From Rhizomys pruinosus (Eukaryota; Chordata; Mammalia; Rodentia; Spalacidae): a stretch of 64,000 nucleotides of DNA. The position numbers were made by a program, and so were the translations under genes. Positions 1 to 11,640 of the stretch are shown here, in pieces (the stretch's first letter is position 1; every line of letters begins with the position of its first letter). The notes under the pieces were generated by a model. It had not been told where the DNA came from. It saw only the letters and a list, made by a program, of their open reading frames with translations, and did no database searches. The stretch spans positions 17,538 through 81,537 of the forward strand of contig VZQC01010587.1 in NCBI GenBank assembly GCA_009823505.1, in the 5' to 3' direction.

Positions 1-9
1 TTGTGCCCC

Positions 10-200
10 TTTCCCAAAGCCTAGGGAACAAACTGCGGAAGAGGAGGCGTGGTAGATTGTAAGGGCTGTGGAGAGATAGGGGTGAATCATGAGACTATAG
101 GAATATAGTCTGGACACCTGATTGATCAACATGCCTGTGCATACAAGCTTCTCCAACTGGACTATGGGAACCTTGGGTTGTTCAAAATTTGGACATAGAG
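10..200 (+). mobile_element. L1 3' UTR fragment (Lx-like)
   Basis: The stretch around 12-80 (ccaaagcctagggaacaaac, then a purine-rich part ending agattgtaagggc) resembles the segment of rodent Lx-type L1 3' UTRs that also appears at 22,110-22,160. The match fades after about 200. It is a decayed fragment with no coding content. Confidence 0.5.
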
Positions 201-418
201 AATTGCAAAATGCACCAATTACTTAATTGTATGACATACTGAGTAGCATTGTTATCTGCAAACAACTGTGTCATTGTATTGTAGAATCCCTTAAAAATAA
301 AAAAAAATAAGTAAATAAATAAAAAAAGAAGTGTTACAGATTTCACACTTTCTTTGGAATTTAGAATATTGGCATATGCATAATGTATGTAATTGGACGT
401 TAGAATATTGGTGCACGC

Positions 419-424
<6 letters not shown>

Positions 425-450
<26 letters not shown>
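425..450. repeat. (TA)n microsatellite
   Basis: Thirteen uninterrupted TA/AT units. Short ORFs crossing it encode only alternating Tyr/Ile and are not genes. Confidence 0.9.
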
Positions 451-502
451 TCAGCTATCTCAGGGAGGGGACCCAAATATAAGCACAAAATACATGTGCA
501 TT

Positions 503-529
503 CACACGCACACACACACACACACACAC
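503..529. repeat. (CA)n microsatellite
   Basis: CA dinucleotide run, with one G interruption near its start. Confidence 0.9.
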
Positions 530-593
530 TTGTGTGCATGTGCATGTGTGCATGTCTTTACCACATAGCCTTAAGTTAATTTTATATAATATT

Positions 594-836
594 TTTTAGA
601 TTTTTGTGTGTATGAATGTTATGCCTACATGTATGTAGGTGCACCCATGTTGTACAGTGCCTACAGATAAAAGAATAGGGCATAGGATCCCCTAGAACTG
701 GAGTTATGGGTGGTTGTTAGCAGTCATGTGGGTGCTGGGATTGTAACCTAAGTCTTCTGTAAATTGTAAATGAAACCAGTACTCTTTTTTTTTTTGCAAC
801 CAGTACTCTTAACCACTGAGCCATCTCTACAGCTCC
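594..836 (-). mobile_element. B3/B2 SINE, antisense
   Basis: Read on the minus strand it has the B2/B3 order: a tRNA-like head (complement of the ccactgagccatctctacag part), a central ctggagttatggg-type segment, and an A-rich tail. It contains a local duplication of ccagtactctt around a T-run near 776-810. No TSD was identified. Confidence 0.85.
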
Positions 837-1367
837 TAATTGTTTGTACAGCTCCCTAATTTTATATTATAATACTTTAAATAATTTAATAATGTGGAAG
901 TTTTCACATTGTAGTATTATGTCAACATCTAAAAATTTATAGGATTTTTAGAACATTTTGTATCTCAGTCTTGGGGTTAGAAGTTCATCATTCTTAGGAG
1001 AACCTGTCTGTGAACAGCAAAGGTGCAGGTTACTGTGATGGAATGAACCACTGTGTCCTGAGTAGGCACAGGGAATAAACTGGCATGGAGACAGGGGCCA
1101 CAAGCAAGGGCGTAGGTGGCAAGAGTACTGCGTGGAAGATTCCCTCTGGTTGAGGAGGTTGCTGATACCTCCTCTCCTCACAAAGTTGAGTTTCAAATAC
1201 TTCTCAGAGGTTAACCTTAAAGATGTTCAATTAATTTACCTGTTGCTCCAGAAATGGTTAAGAATCCATCACATTCATCATTCCATAAAATCCAAGTAGT
1301 GAAATTTTAAACGGAAACAGAATAGAAATACAGATACCTACTTGCAGATCACAGAGAGGACGCCTCT
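837..1367. other. No gene seen
   Basis: AT-rich unique sequence with stops in all frames at ordinary density. I see no repeat family or RNA gene in it. Confidence 0.5.
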
Positions 1368-1730
1368 TTGGGGGTCTTTTGTTCTCTGCATCACAGGGAG
1401 CTGAGCAGTCTGGTGGCCCTGGATGACCTAAATATACTCAGGGATCTCTATGAAAAATGCAACCCTGTTGAGTTTGCAGCTTTATTTAGTCACACTCTAA
1501 GGATGGCTCAGTTTGTGTCTCTGGCCCGAGGCAACCCCTTTGCAGCTGTGGCCTTTGGTGAGGAAAGAAACAGATCTCGAAAGAATCATAAAAGTCCCAC
1601 TTCTCTGGCTTTCCAGAGTGCCCTCCTATGGCTGAGTGAATGTCAAATGAGGAGGATGAGGATGAAGAGCTTCTCCCTGGGCCTGCGTTTCCCAGAGGCC
1701 CAATCTCACAGCATTTCTCTTGGGCTGTGA
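1368..1730 (+). CDS. Unassigned 120-codon ORF, doubtful
   Basis: An ATG-to-stop ORF of 120 codons in locally GC-richer, unique sequence. The product would start MGVFCSLHHRELSSLVALDD. I do not recognise a family. The middle (about residues 18-60) reads like a plausible soluble alpha-helical segment, while the C-terminal third is low-complexity (Arg/Met/Ser rich). An opposite-strand 90-codon ORF overlaps it and carries a Ser run from the same repeats, which shows how easily this composition yields ORFs. No promoter, Kozak context or splice signals favour it. It could be chance, or an exon fragment or dead retrocopy of a gene I cannot name. Confidence 0.12.
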   Translation: MGVFCSLHHRELSSLVALDDLNILRDLYEKCNPVEFAALFSHTLRMAQFVSLARGNPFAAVAFGEERNRSRKNHKSPTSLAFQSALLWLSECQMRRMRMKSFSLGLRFPEAQSHSISLGL

Positions 1731-4524
1731 AGAAAAAACTTGGAAGACAGAAGTCCACAGCAGTGCATGTGATTTCAAAGCCTTTCCCTTTTATCTTCAG
1801 ATCGTAGACCTCTGATTTATCTGGTTTGCTAGGCTCTTTCCTACCCTTGTACCTTGTCTGGTCACAGTAAAGAGGCTACCTCACTTCTTATATGTCTTTC
1901 ATATCACTGGCTGAAGGTAAAATACCTTCCGATTCTCTTGTTTCCCCTTGAAGACCCCATGATGTGCTATCTGGAATGTTTACAGGCACGTGAGCACCAT
2001 CTCTAAGCCTGAGTTAAGAGAGGCTGCGGGTGTCCTCAGATGTGAAGATCTGTGGAGGTCTAGTCTTCTGGCCTTCTATTTCATAAAAAGCCACATAAAT
2101 CCACAAAAAGGAGAGAAGCAAACCTTTTAGATAGTTTTATGCCAAGGTTAAAAGTTGGCATTTTTCTGCTCTCAGAAACAAAGGGACAATGGGAAGGAAA
2201 ACGCACGCTAATTTCTGTGTGCCTTTTTGTATGGTGGGGGCCACCGTCCAGATGCTCTGGGAGCCTTTGCCTCACATTCGCTTCTGTCCACAGTCTAGAC
2301 AGGGCTGTTCCCCATGCATCCTTCTTCCTCGTTTCCTCTGCCAGGAGACCATCTCGGATAATAGCAATATCCATGTGTCAAATGGATTAACATATATTGA
2401 TGTTCATTTTATTCAGGCACCAAGCTATGGACCTGGGATAAAATTATGATCAGGGAAAATAGGGACTACCTTATGACAGTCCTTATATTCTCACAGAGAA
2501 ACAAACTTTGAAGAACCAAATTCTAAGCAATGATAGACAGTCCTCAACTTATGATAGCTCAAAAGATAATTTTCAATTTTACTGATGATAATTTTGGTAG
2601 AAACCAGGCTTTTAATTTGGATCTTTCCCCAAGTCTCGGGTGTACAGTTCTCTGCCATAGGTCCCAGTTAGCCCATCTCATGAGTGTAAACAACCATAGA
2701 ACTATGCTGCTAATCAGAGAATTTGGTAGATTAGGTATATTAAGAGCATCTTTGACCTAGAATTGTTTCTATTTACAGAGAATTTATCAGGATGTTTCCC
2801 CATCCCAACTTGTGTGTTACACTGAAGTACCACCTGGTCTTACAGAAGAGAATCACTGACTCAAGTAGCTCAGAATTTGCTTCCCTCAGGCTCTCTTTTT
2901 GCCTCAATATCTGAATGACAAGTAGGAGCTGATTTGCAGAAGATGGAGTTGCAGGCAGAGAAAATGAGGTAGGAGTCAACACTGAAAACAATCTGGAGTG
3001 CGTTGAGCAGAAGGCCTCCTGAGGCTGAGGCTGGCAGAGTGTCCTGACGATGTCTCCACGTCCTGCACTGAAGCATGGGGAAATTAACGTGCATGCTCCT
3101 ACCCTATTGTTATTGTTCCTGAACTGACTTCTCTAACTAATAAACTTGAAATGTAGGCAAACGATATCAAACAAAGTTTTAACCTTGCTGTAAAACTAAT
3201 TTTTCATATGAAATGACTATTAAGCAAATTCTCAGAAATAGAAAAAAAAAACAAATTAATGTTTTCATCTCATTGAATACATCTATAATTCAGTAGGTTT
3301 GGCCTTGACACATAAACTCATTTACCTCTGAAATACTGTACAGATGTTTAACCTTCAATTTACTTCCATTCATAGCTCTTTATAGAAAATGGAAAATAAT
3401 ATGCCAATTTTGAGTAAGAAAAGGAAGCCAGATTTTATCTGGATCAAAAAATGGCTTTATTATGCATATAATAAATGTAGTAATTAAATTAAAGTGCTCC
3501 ACCTTGCTGTAAAATTAGAAACCACACTTTTATCCTAATAAAGAAAGTCTGCAGACATTAAATCTGTCTACCTTAAATTTTAGAAAGGAATGTATCCATG
3601 AACAAAATTTGACTACTAGTCTACTTAAAAGTTCAACAATCTTTTATTCCTGAAAATGTGAACTCTTGAGACTTAAAGAATTTATTTTTTTCTCCAACTC
3701 TCATTTGTCTAGAATCCATCCAGGGAGAGCTCTTTTGCTGAGCATGACAGACTTTGAGCTAATTTCCAAACTAGCACCTTTTCATCTCGGAACATAGCCG
3801 ACTATGCTATCCAGTTGCTGTCATGTATGTTCAATGGAATGGTAAAAGTGGTAAAAGCCATTTCTAGATCTGGGCTTTGAAGCTTCCTAACAGACTGTGC
3901 TACTTTGCCCTTCATCAGCTTCATGAGAATAGGCAGTGTGCTTGGAAATGATGAAAAAGGTAGTTCCATGAGACAGAGTGGGAATCCCTGCATCAAGACC
4001 CAGAAAAGCAGCCCACCAATCAGACACTTGCTGCTTTGTGTGCTGACTTTGGGTTTGCTATTCATTCCTGGAGCATGACAATTTTTTTATGGGTTCTGCT
4101 ATAATTTTGTTTTACACATTGTATCCACACTAGCCAGACACTATATGTTAGCTAGTTTGCTCTGTCATTTTGTTGGAACTAGAGTGACATATGGTATATA
4201 TAATGAGTATGCTAATAAAAAGCCAGCATGACTGTTCAGAACCTACTTTTGGGTCTTTTAGCGCCTCTTGAATTTATTACAGTTTGATGCATTTCTTGGT
4301 TAACGGATGACTTGATTGCTTTACTTATAAGTAGTATGGATTGGCCCTATCTTGGGAAAGGATTCTTTGTGTGTTCCCACCCTGAAAAAGGGGACGCCTG
4401 AACTGAAAGTACAATATATTTGAGTGATCTGTCCACCCTTCCCAAGCGAGATATAAAATTGTAATAAAAATTGTAATATTTGATTGTGTTCAGACAATGT
4501 GGGTGCAGCACTGAAGGTGGTAAA
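1731..4524. other. Unique sequence, no gene seen
   Basis: About 2.8 kb of AT-rich DNA without recognisable SINE, L1 or exon structure. ORFs of under 100 codons on both strands overlap each other and have no family resemblance. Confidence 0.5.
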
Positions 4525-4790
4525 GCAGGAGAGGAATGCTTCTCAGGTGCAGAGTAGAACCATGACTGCTAATCAGCTACCCAAATTCACTTACTGTCTC
4601 CGAAATTTAGGGAAAGTTATTCAACCTCTCTTAACCCAAGCTTCTTATCTGTAACTGTATAATGATATCAGCTATTTCATAAAGCTGACATTTGGTTACA
4701 TGAGATCACACATATAAATTACTTAAGACAGTGCATGAAACAAATTAAGCCCTGAATATATGCTATCAATTACCGTTTTAAATTACTTCA
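4525..4790 (+). mobile_element. MIR SINE
   Basis: Follows the MIR order: a head-like part, then a core matching the 'acttactgtctccgaaattt ... ttcaacctctcttaac' type, then cttcttatctgtaac, an 'aatgatatcagctatttcat' block, and a tail ending with gcatgaaacaaatta...tatgctatcaatta. It is strongly diverged, as expected for this ancient mammalian-wide family. Confidence 0.8.
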
Positions 4791-5515
4791 TAGAGGGAAA
4801 AGAAAATGGAAAATGTGCTTTATTGCTGAGAGTTCTTAAAAAGGCACCTTGCCAGCTCTTGTGGGGATTTGATTCTGTGACCATCTAACTCTTGAGTCCA
4901 CCCTCCCAGACTGGAATCAAGGACCAGGAAAACTGAGGAGGTTATGGTAGTTACACTTGGCCAGCTCTCCCCTCTCCTAACCCTTTCACATCACTAATCA
5001 CCATGGCTTACCAGTTACTGTTTGAAAGACTAGAAACCCCCATGATTCATGATTCAGCCCCTACCTCCAGAGTCAGGGTTCCAAAAGAAAGCATGCTTCT
5101 GGGCTCTGTGGATACTTTTCAGAAGCTCCTTTGAAAGGATGCAGCTTTCACCTTGGAGAATATCTTTTACTAGATGATACTCTAATAAAATTCAGTTATT
5201 GGTGCCTTAATATGTACACTATGTATTCAATAAATAGCAACTACTACTCTAATTTCCATTACTGTTTTATCATTTTAAAGTCTTTATCTTCACTTTCATA
5301 TGACTTCAAACATTTTGACAGCAGTTTTGAATTTTGTCCAGATTCCACAAGGTTCTAAATTTTTAATAGTAATGAGACTTATGAGTCACTCCTTGGCAGA
5401 GTTTGCAGGTTTTAGCATCTCCAGTGTTAGAAAAATGACCCCATAACAAGATACAAAATTGAAAGAAAAAAAAGTGATCAATTTCAGAAGTAGAGCAGAG
5501 GGGGTAAAGAAGAAA
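4791..5515. other. Unique sequence, no gene seen
   Basis: No recognisable repeat or coding structure. A 75-codon ORF at 5,131-5,358 is AT-driven and not credible. Confidence 0.5.
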
Positions 5516-5518
5516 AGG

Positions 5519-5526
5519 TATATAAA
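5519..5526 (+). promoter_or_regulatory. TATA-like motif
   Basis: tatataaa upstream of the 5,565 ATG. Such motifs are common by chance in AT-rich DNA. It is listed only because of its spacing to the ORF. Confidence 0.12.
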
Positions 5527-5531
5527 ATGAG

Positions 5532-5900
5532 ATGGTCTGCGCTGCAGTCCTTACGTGTAAGGAAATGGGTATTTTTTCAATATTAATCCTGTGGTTTTCC
5601 CTGGCCTCTATCCTTCCATTAATCCATGGGGTGGAATTGGCTTGCTATGGAGGTGGCTTCTCATGCAACTTTTCAACTTCCTGCTCTTGTCCGAATGCGG
5701 CCACGCAGAGCTGGATCCTGGAAGGGCTCAGGGTGACAGTGGATACCCAATCCTACTGCTCATTTTTTTCTAGCAAGTCTACTGCGAACACAATAATTTT
5801 CCTGCATTCCTTATTTAAAGGCAAGAGGCCAAGGCAAAAAGAAATGAGTAGCGGCCTTAAGAAAGACATTTTCTTCATATTTCTCTTTTGTTGCCTCTGA
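5532..5900 (+). CDS. Unassigned ORF with signal-peptide-like N-terminus
   Basis: A 122-codon ORF. A second in-frame Met at 5,565 would give a 111-residue product starting MGIFSILILWFSLASILPLI: a hydrophobic core of about 18 residues, then a His-Gly site suited to signal peptidase. The following segment has four Cys in a C-x6-C-x5-C-x-C arrangement, then a short basic stretch, and the ORF ends in a hydrophobic FIFLFCCL-type tail. A TATA-like tatataaa lies at 5,519-5,526, about 40 bp upstream of the inner Met. I recognise no family; beta-defensin spacing does not fit. A fortuitous ORF or a decayed gene fragment remains more likely than an active gene. Confidence 0.15.
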   Translation: MVCAAVLTCKEMGIFSILILWFSLASILPLIHGVELACYGGGFSCNFSTSCSCPNAATQSWILEGLRVTVDTQSYCSFFSSKSTANTIIFLHSLFKGKRPRQKEMSSGLKKDIFFIFLFCCL

Positions 5901-7859
5901 GTTTTGAGTATGAACTCTACAGAAACACATGGGCTAGTTTTACTTTAATCCTTGAAAGAAAGCAGATACTGTGCTGGTTAGTACTGCAAAGGGACTTTTG
6001 ACTAGGTTAGCAAGAGAAACTCCTGTTTGGGAGAGTCTCTCTCATCTGCATTGCTACTTGTGGGGAATCAGAGCCCTCTGAATTAGAAATCCCAAAGATG
6101 AAGACTTTTCCTGCCTCTAGGCTTGTTGAGAACCAATCTTTACAGACACATTCCTGTCAATGCTACTGAAATGAAGACAGAAGATAACAGAAATAAAACT
6201 CACCAAAACCTTTGATCATCTCTATTTCTAGTGTTTTGATAAGAGAGGAGAAAAATATCAGGACCCTACTTGCTTCTACCAGCAGCCCTCCATAGCAGTG
6301 GACCTGAACACTGCTCCAAACAAGGTCTCCAAGGGCTTTCCTTGCATTTGCACAAAAAGGCAGTTAAGGTTAGCTTTATGAAAGACTCCAAAGTGCATAG
6401 ATTCTGAAAAGACTTGGGCCTTCTTCTGTAGCACCTACCTTTGGAAAAGGAGTGGCTAATTGAGATTAATTTCTAGCTACATTGTGTCCCTTGCGCAAGA
6501 CCATGTTTGCTCTTAGAGTATTGACACTGGCAGAGGGGCTAGACTTTTGGCAGCTTTTTTTGGATAAACAATGCCAAGCTGGCTAATTTCCTATATTTCT
6601 CTAGTCTTTTTTTGGAAAACATCTAGAACACTTTCCAAGAAATTAGTTTAGGCCAGTCAGAGTTTATTCTGGATAATTCTGTTTATTGTTGCATAAGATT
6701 CTAAGAGAGAATCCAGTTTTCTTCTGAACCCAAACTAGTCAGCATAACACATGGCCTTTTATACTCTGCAAATGAAGGCAACTGGAGATTCTAGAAGGAA
6801 ACAAATCATCTCTCTGGCTAATTAAAATTGTCAGTGATATCACTACTAATTCTGAACATTTAAGTGAACACAGGTTAACAATAGGCAACAAAAACTAACC
6901 AAATAATTTATAAAGCTAAAATCTGCTCTGCATCCATTGTTTTCCATGGTGGGAAACAAGAGTGCCAAGTAGAAGGACAGGCTCAGAGCCTAGACTGGAA
7001 CCTGAGCTTTCACCTGCACTAGTTACAATATAAGTGGGACGCAAATGGTTCATTGAACAAGCATTCACATCAGACTTTGCTAATACCGCAGTCAATCCAA
7101 ATGTCAGTCCATCATATAATGAATTCATAGTTCAGAAATCATTTGATTACTATGAAGTGTCATTGAATGTTTTAGTTGACAAGTTTAGAATGTTCACATT
7201 ATGTTGCAAAAAGCAATCAGTATTGTCAACTACTAGATCACTTGATAGTAATTACACTAAATTTGCAATGCCAAACAGCCACTTGTTTCCATTCAGTGAG
7301 GTGAAAAACAATATTTTTTTAACAACTATGCTAGTCTTGGATATTACACATAGTGTTCTACCCAGATATTGAGCATTTCTTTTTCTCTGGTAGTGATTTA
7401 CTAAAGATTCACTAGACTAAACCTTAGTGAAGCAAATCCATGCACCGAAACTTGGTACACTGCTGAAGAAGTTGTTTTCTATATATTTTTAGAAGCCAGC
7501 TTCACATTATTATACATAAAATTAACAGCATTCACAGTCATTTTGAGTTATTTCAGAATTTAATAACTGCTAGAATGTCAACATGTAAATATATTTTAAT
7601 TATATGCTTATAATGCTCCCTATATTTAGAGGGGACTATTCAATCATTAATAATAAATTTAAATGCTATTTCTTTGGTTTACTAATGTGACAATGGTTAA
7701 ATTTGATTGTGTCCTTGTGGTTCATTCTATCACTGATCATGAGGTTGCTCAGAAATGAGAAATGCTACAAGCCATGAAGGTAATCCAGCCTTCCACACTG
7801 AGGGAAGCTAGCTTAAAAGGGAGATTTTAGTAAAATCTTTAGGTTAATACTAGGTCAAT
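5901..7859. other. Unique sequence, no gene seen
   Basis: No recognised repeat. A 112-codon ORF at 7,034-7,372 has no recognisable domain or start context and is treated as chance. Confidence 0.5.
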
Positions 7860-7874
7860 AAGAATAGACAGTTT

Positions 7875-8049
7875 GGGGCTGGAGAGAGGACTCAGCAGTT
7901 AAGAGCGCCATCTACTCTTGCAGAGGACCCGGGTTCAATTCCCAGCGCCCACATGGCGGCTAAGAACCATCTTTAACTCCAGTTCCAGAGGAATCCGACA
8001 TGACACGTGTGCACAGACCTATTCATAAAAAGAAAAGAAAAGAATAAAA
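7875..8049 (+). mobile_element. B2 SINE with TSD
   Basis: Starts ggggctggagagaggactca and carries pol III box-like sequence (gaggacccgggttcaattcc). It ends in an A-rich tail of the aaaagaaaagaaaag type. A perfect 15-bp TSD, aagaatagacagttt, flanks it at 7,860-7,874 and 8,050-8,064. The body is shorter than the full B2s in this window because of an internal deletion after the catgacacgtgtgcacag part. Confidence 0.95.
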
Positions 8050-8096
8050 AAGAATAGACAGTTTATTTAGCTTTTGCAATCCTTACTTTTCTTTTC

Positions 8097-8215
8097 ATCT
8101 TTTTGAGACAAGTTCTCCCTGTAGCCCCAGAAGGCCTGGAACTCATCATATACACAAGGCTGACCTCAATCTCACAGAGATCTACCTGCCTCAGTGTCTC
8201 AAGCATTAGGATAAC
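8097..8215 (-). mobile_element. B1 SINE fragment, antisense
   Basis: Contains the diverged antisense B1 signatures tttttgagacaagttctccc, ggcctggaactcatcatata and gagatctacctgcctcagtg. Confidence 0.85.
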
Positions 8216-8739
8216 TGTTTAAGTAACTATTTTTCCATGCTTTTCCTAACACAAGTCGCTTCAGATCCTGTCTATATAATTAATATATGAATGCCCTTCC
8301 TATCTCCAGACCCTCCTAATCACTCTGCCCAGAATATCCAGGTTAGATGAATCCTTAAACAGCTTTTATTATGTTGTCTTATGTTTAAATATTGCTTCCA
8401 AGTACTTACAGGATAGAATGAATTGTCCTTAAAGTCCTTCACATTTGAGTTCTAGCTTACATTTATAATGTTTATAATCTTGCTGTTCTCCAACCCATTT
8501 CCTATGGTCTAAACAAATCAGACTTCTAATTTTTTCTCCATGTAACTGTTTGTTTCTCTGAGTTAACATCTCTTTTTATACTGTGTCTTTACGTAAAACA
8601 TCTCTCTTTTCTTCTTCTTACAGACATTTGTCTGTCATCAGATAGCACATAGTGGGTTATTATATAAGCATAAATATATTGTGCATATGTGCATGTATTT
8701 GTATAAATATATTTTATTCAAATTATATAAGAACAGACT
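8216..8739. other. Unassigned, possibly an ancient repeat
   Basis: AT-rich. The part with ttacaggatagaatgaattg and ccttaaagtccttcacattt has the feel of an old mammalian repeat, but I cannot assign a family. Confidence 0.3.
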
Positions 8740-9362
8740 TTAAAAATTAAACTAATCAGCATATTCCCTATAAAAATATCAATGACATTCTTCACAGAAC
8801 TAGAAAAAATAATCTTTACATTAACATAGAACCACAAAAAAATCCTGAGCAGTCAAAGCCATCTTAAGCATTACGTCATCTAGCAAAATACTCGACAGAA
8901 TATGAAACAGAATAGAAAACTTAAAAGTCAACTGATACATCTTCAACCAACGGATTCAAACAAACACTGAGAACACGGACTGGAGAAAGGATTTTTTTTC
9001 CATTAAATAATGATGGGAATGGATATCTACATATGGAAAGATGGAGTTATAACCTAACACCAGTTGCAAAGATGACTTAAAATGGATTAAAGACTGAAAT
9101 GTAAGACACAAAGCTATAGAACTACAAGAAGAAAGCAGGGGGCATGATTCAGGGTGTTGGGATGGACAAGGCGTGTTTTGAAGAAGATATCAAAAGCACA
9201 GGAAACAAAAACATAAATAGACAAACAGAATTACATAAAAAAACTTTATACAGAGCAAAGGAAATAAATCAATACTTGCAGAATGGGATAAGTATTTCCA
9301 AACTGTAGCTGACCAGAGATGGAAACTTAAAACATGTAAGAAACTCCAAAAACTCAATAGCT
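8740..9362 (+). mobile_element. Ancient L1 ORF2 fragment
   Basis: Decayed L1 ORF2-derived sequence in sense: atcaatgacattcttcacag, then a 'ggatatctacatatggaaag' and 'ggattaaagactgaaatgta' order typical of ORF2 C-terminal regions. No open frame survives. Confidence 0.75.
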
Positions 9363-10735
9363 GTAATGTTTTCCTTTTCACTTCTGATGTTATTAATTTG
9401 GGTACTTTCTCTCCTTTTTGGTTAATTTAGCTAAAGATTTGTCAATCTTGATAACCCTTTCAAAGAACCAAGTTTTCATTTCATTGACTCTTACATTTGT
9501 TCATTTCTAGTTCATTAATTTCACCTCTTGTTTATCTGTTCCCATCTGCTCTTTTTTGTTCTTTTCTAGGACTTTCAGATGTATCACTAGATTATTAATA
9601 TGAGGGCCTCTAATTTTTCTGAAATGGGCATTTAGTGCTATAAACTTTCCTCTTAGGGGCCTGCACTCATTGTGCCCCCATTGATTTGGGTATGCTGTGT
9701 CTTCCTTTTCATTCAATTCTATTAATTTTTTAAAATTCCTTTTTGTTAGTTTCTTTTATTATTTCTCCCTTGATGGGATTTTCATTTTGCAGTGTGTTGC
9801 TTATTTTCCATGAATTTGTGTACTCTCTGTAGTTTCTGGTCCTGTTTCCTTTGTGGTTAGATAGAATGCAGGATGCTATTTCAATATTGCTCTATTTGCT
9901 GAAACTTGCTTTTTGTCCAATGCATGGTCAGTTTTATAGAAAGTTTCATGGGCTGCTGAGAAGAATATGTATTCTTGGGAGTTTTGGTAAAATGCTCAGT
10001 AGATATCTGCTAGATCCATTTAATTCATGATGTCATTTACCTCCTGAGTTTCTTTCTTTTTTTTCTGATGACCTGTCAATTGGTGATAGTTAAGTATCAA
10101 ATTCATCCACTATCACCATGTCTTGTTTAATCTGTGGGTTTAGATATAATAACATATTTCAAATGAACTTAGGTACTTCTGTGTTTGGGGTATGTAGTAG
10201 TCACTTTTCTGTTGCTGTGATAAAGCACCATGACCAAGGGAACTTATAAAAGGAAGAGTTTATTTGAGCTTACGATTGATGATTCCAGGGAATTAGAGTC
10301 CAATGTGATGGGGAGGCATGGTGGCTGGGGCTGGAGCAGAAAGCCAAAGTTCACATCCTCCGATGAGCACAGGAAGTGGAGAGGGAGAGCCTCTGGAGAC
10401 TAGCAAGGCTTGTTACACTCTCTAAGCTTGCCCCCAGTGACATACTTCCTCCAGCATGGCCACACCTTCTAATATCTCCCCAAACAGCGCCACCAACTGG
10501 GGACAAAATGTCTCAATACTTAAAGCCTATGGGGGACATTCTCATTCAAACCACCACAGGGTATATATATGATTATAATACCATGTTAGTAGACTTTTCC
10601 TTTGATGACCAAGAAATGTCCCTCATCTTTTCTGACTAGATTTTTTTTTATTTGAAGAACATTTTATCATATAGTAGAGCTAATGCTGCTCTTGACACTT
10701 CATCTTTATGATTGAATTTTTCATAGTGCTGAAAG
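9363..10735 (-). mobile_element. L1 ORF2 (5' part), antisense, split by a repeat
   Basis: Antisense L1 sequence. Reading minus, it covers the endonuclease-to-linker part of ORF2 (complements of ccaagttttcatttcattga, agaagaatatgtattcttgg and cctttgatgaccaagaaatg). It is interrupted at 10,197-10,559 by a mid-size repeat and resumes after it. All frames are broken. The end near 10,735 abuts a sense L1 3' UTR. Confidence 0.8.
10197..10559. mobile_element. Rodent mid-size interspersed repeat (hAT-like?)
   Basis: Begins near cttttctgttgctgtgataa and ends near ctcattcaaaccaccac, a well-known rodent repeat layout. It splits an antisense L1. The flanks ggtatgta (10,189-10,196) and ggtatata (10,560-10,567) could be an 8-bp TSD with one change, which would fit a hAT-type DNA element. 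The class is my inference. An 87-codon ORF inside has no meaning. Confidence 0.65.
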
Positions 10736-11640
10736 GTGCTATGCATGCTACCAGAAGAGAAAACTAATCATCAGTCTTACCCAGCTGTGAACCTTCTGTA
10801 TTACAATAATGGCTGACCTGGCAAGATATGCCCACTTGCGCAATAGTGGCAAAAACATTCTGGGTGTAACAAACCACTTTAAGGTTGGATTTAAGGTCTG
10901 TGTACAAAATGAAACCCATACCTGGCACTGTTATCAGGGCCAAAAACCTGTGGCTAGACAGGTCACAAGCTGCAGGTGACCACCTACTACTAATATCCTG
11001 CTACATGGGCATAGTAGTAGACTGACTACCAATGACTTATTATGTCCATAAATTAATGTATCTCTCAACTCTCACTAACGAAGTTTCTTCTTGCAGTAGA
11101 TAGTGATTCACACAGAGACCCACAACTGATCAATGTGCAGAATGTGGAATGCTCAGCCCTAGGATTCCTACATCACACCATCTCTGGGACCCTTATAGTA
11201 GAAAGAATAGAAGATTATACAAGTCAGAGGTGGTGGATGAAGACAGGGAAACTGTGTTGCCCTGAACACAACAGGATGGTTGCCCCCATGACCCCACAAC
11301 ACCTGTGACAGCATGCACAAGGCCTGTGCAAGGCCAATCCAGACAAAAACCTGGATGGGGAGGTGGGCAAGAAGCCCCGGCCCTAGCTGAGGAGCTGTAG
11401 CTACTGGAAGAGACAATTTTCTTTAAGGGTGTAATATCTGCTGAGTTGACCAGACTCTGAGGGATGAATCCATACTCAAGAACATTTGGGGAACACAAAT
11501 CATAATAGATAGGCTTTAAAAAACATAGGACATGAGGTGAACAAGGAATACAGAGGTGGAAGCGAATCTGAGAGATCAGGGAGATGCTGGAATGTGATCA
11601 AAATATATTTTATGAAATTCTCAAAGAATCACTGAAATAT
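10736..11640 (+). mobile_element. L1 3' UTR (Lx-like), copy 1
   Basis: Follows the rodent Lx 3' UTR order: a gctatgcatgctaccagaag part, ggcaagatatgcccacttgc, the 'gatagtgattcacacagaga' block, the ggaatgctcagccctaggat block, the gacagcatgcacaaggcctg block, and a terminal tgatcaaaatatattttatg. Non-coding. Confidence 0.85.
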
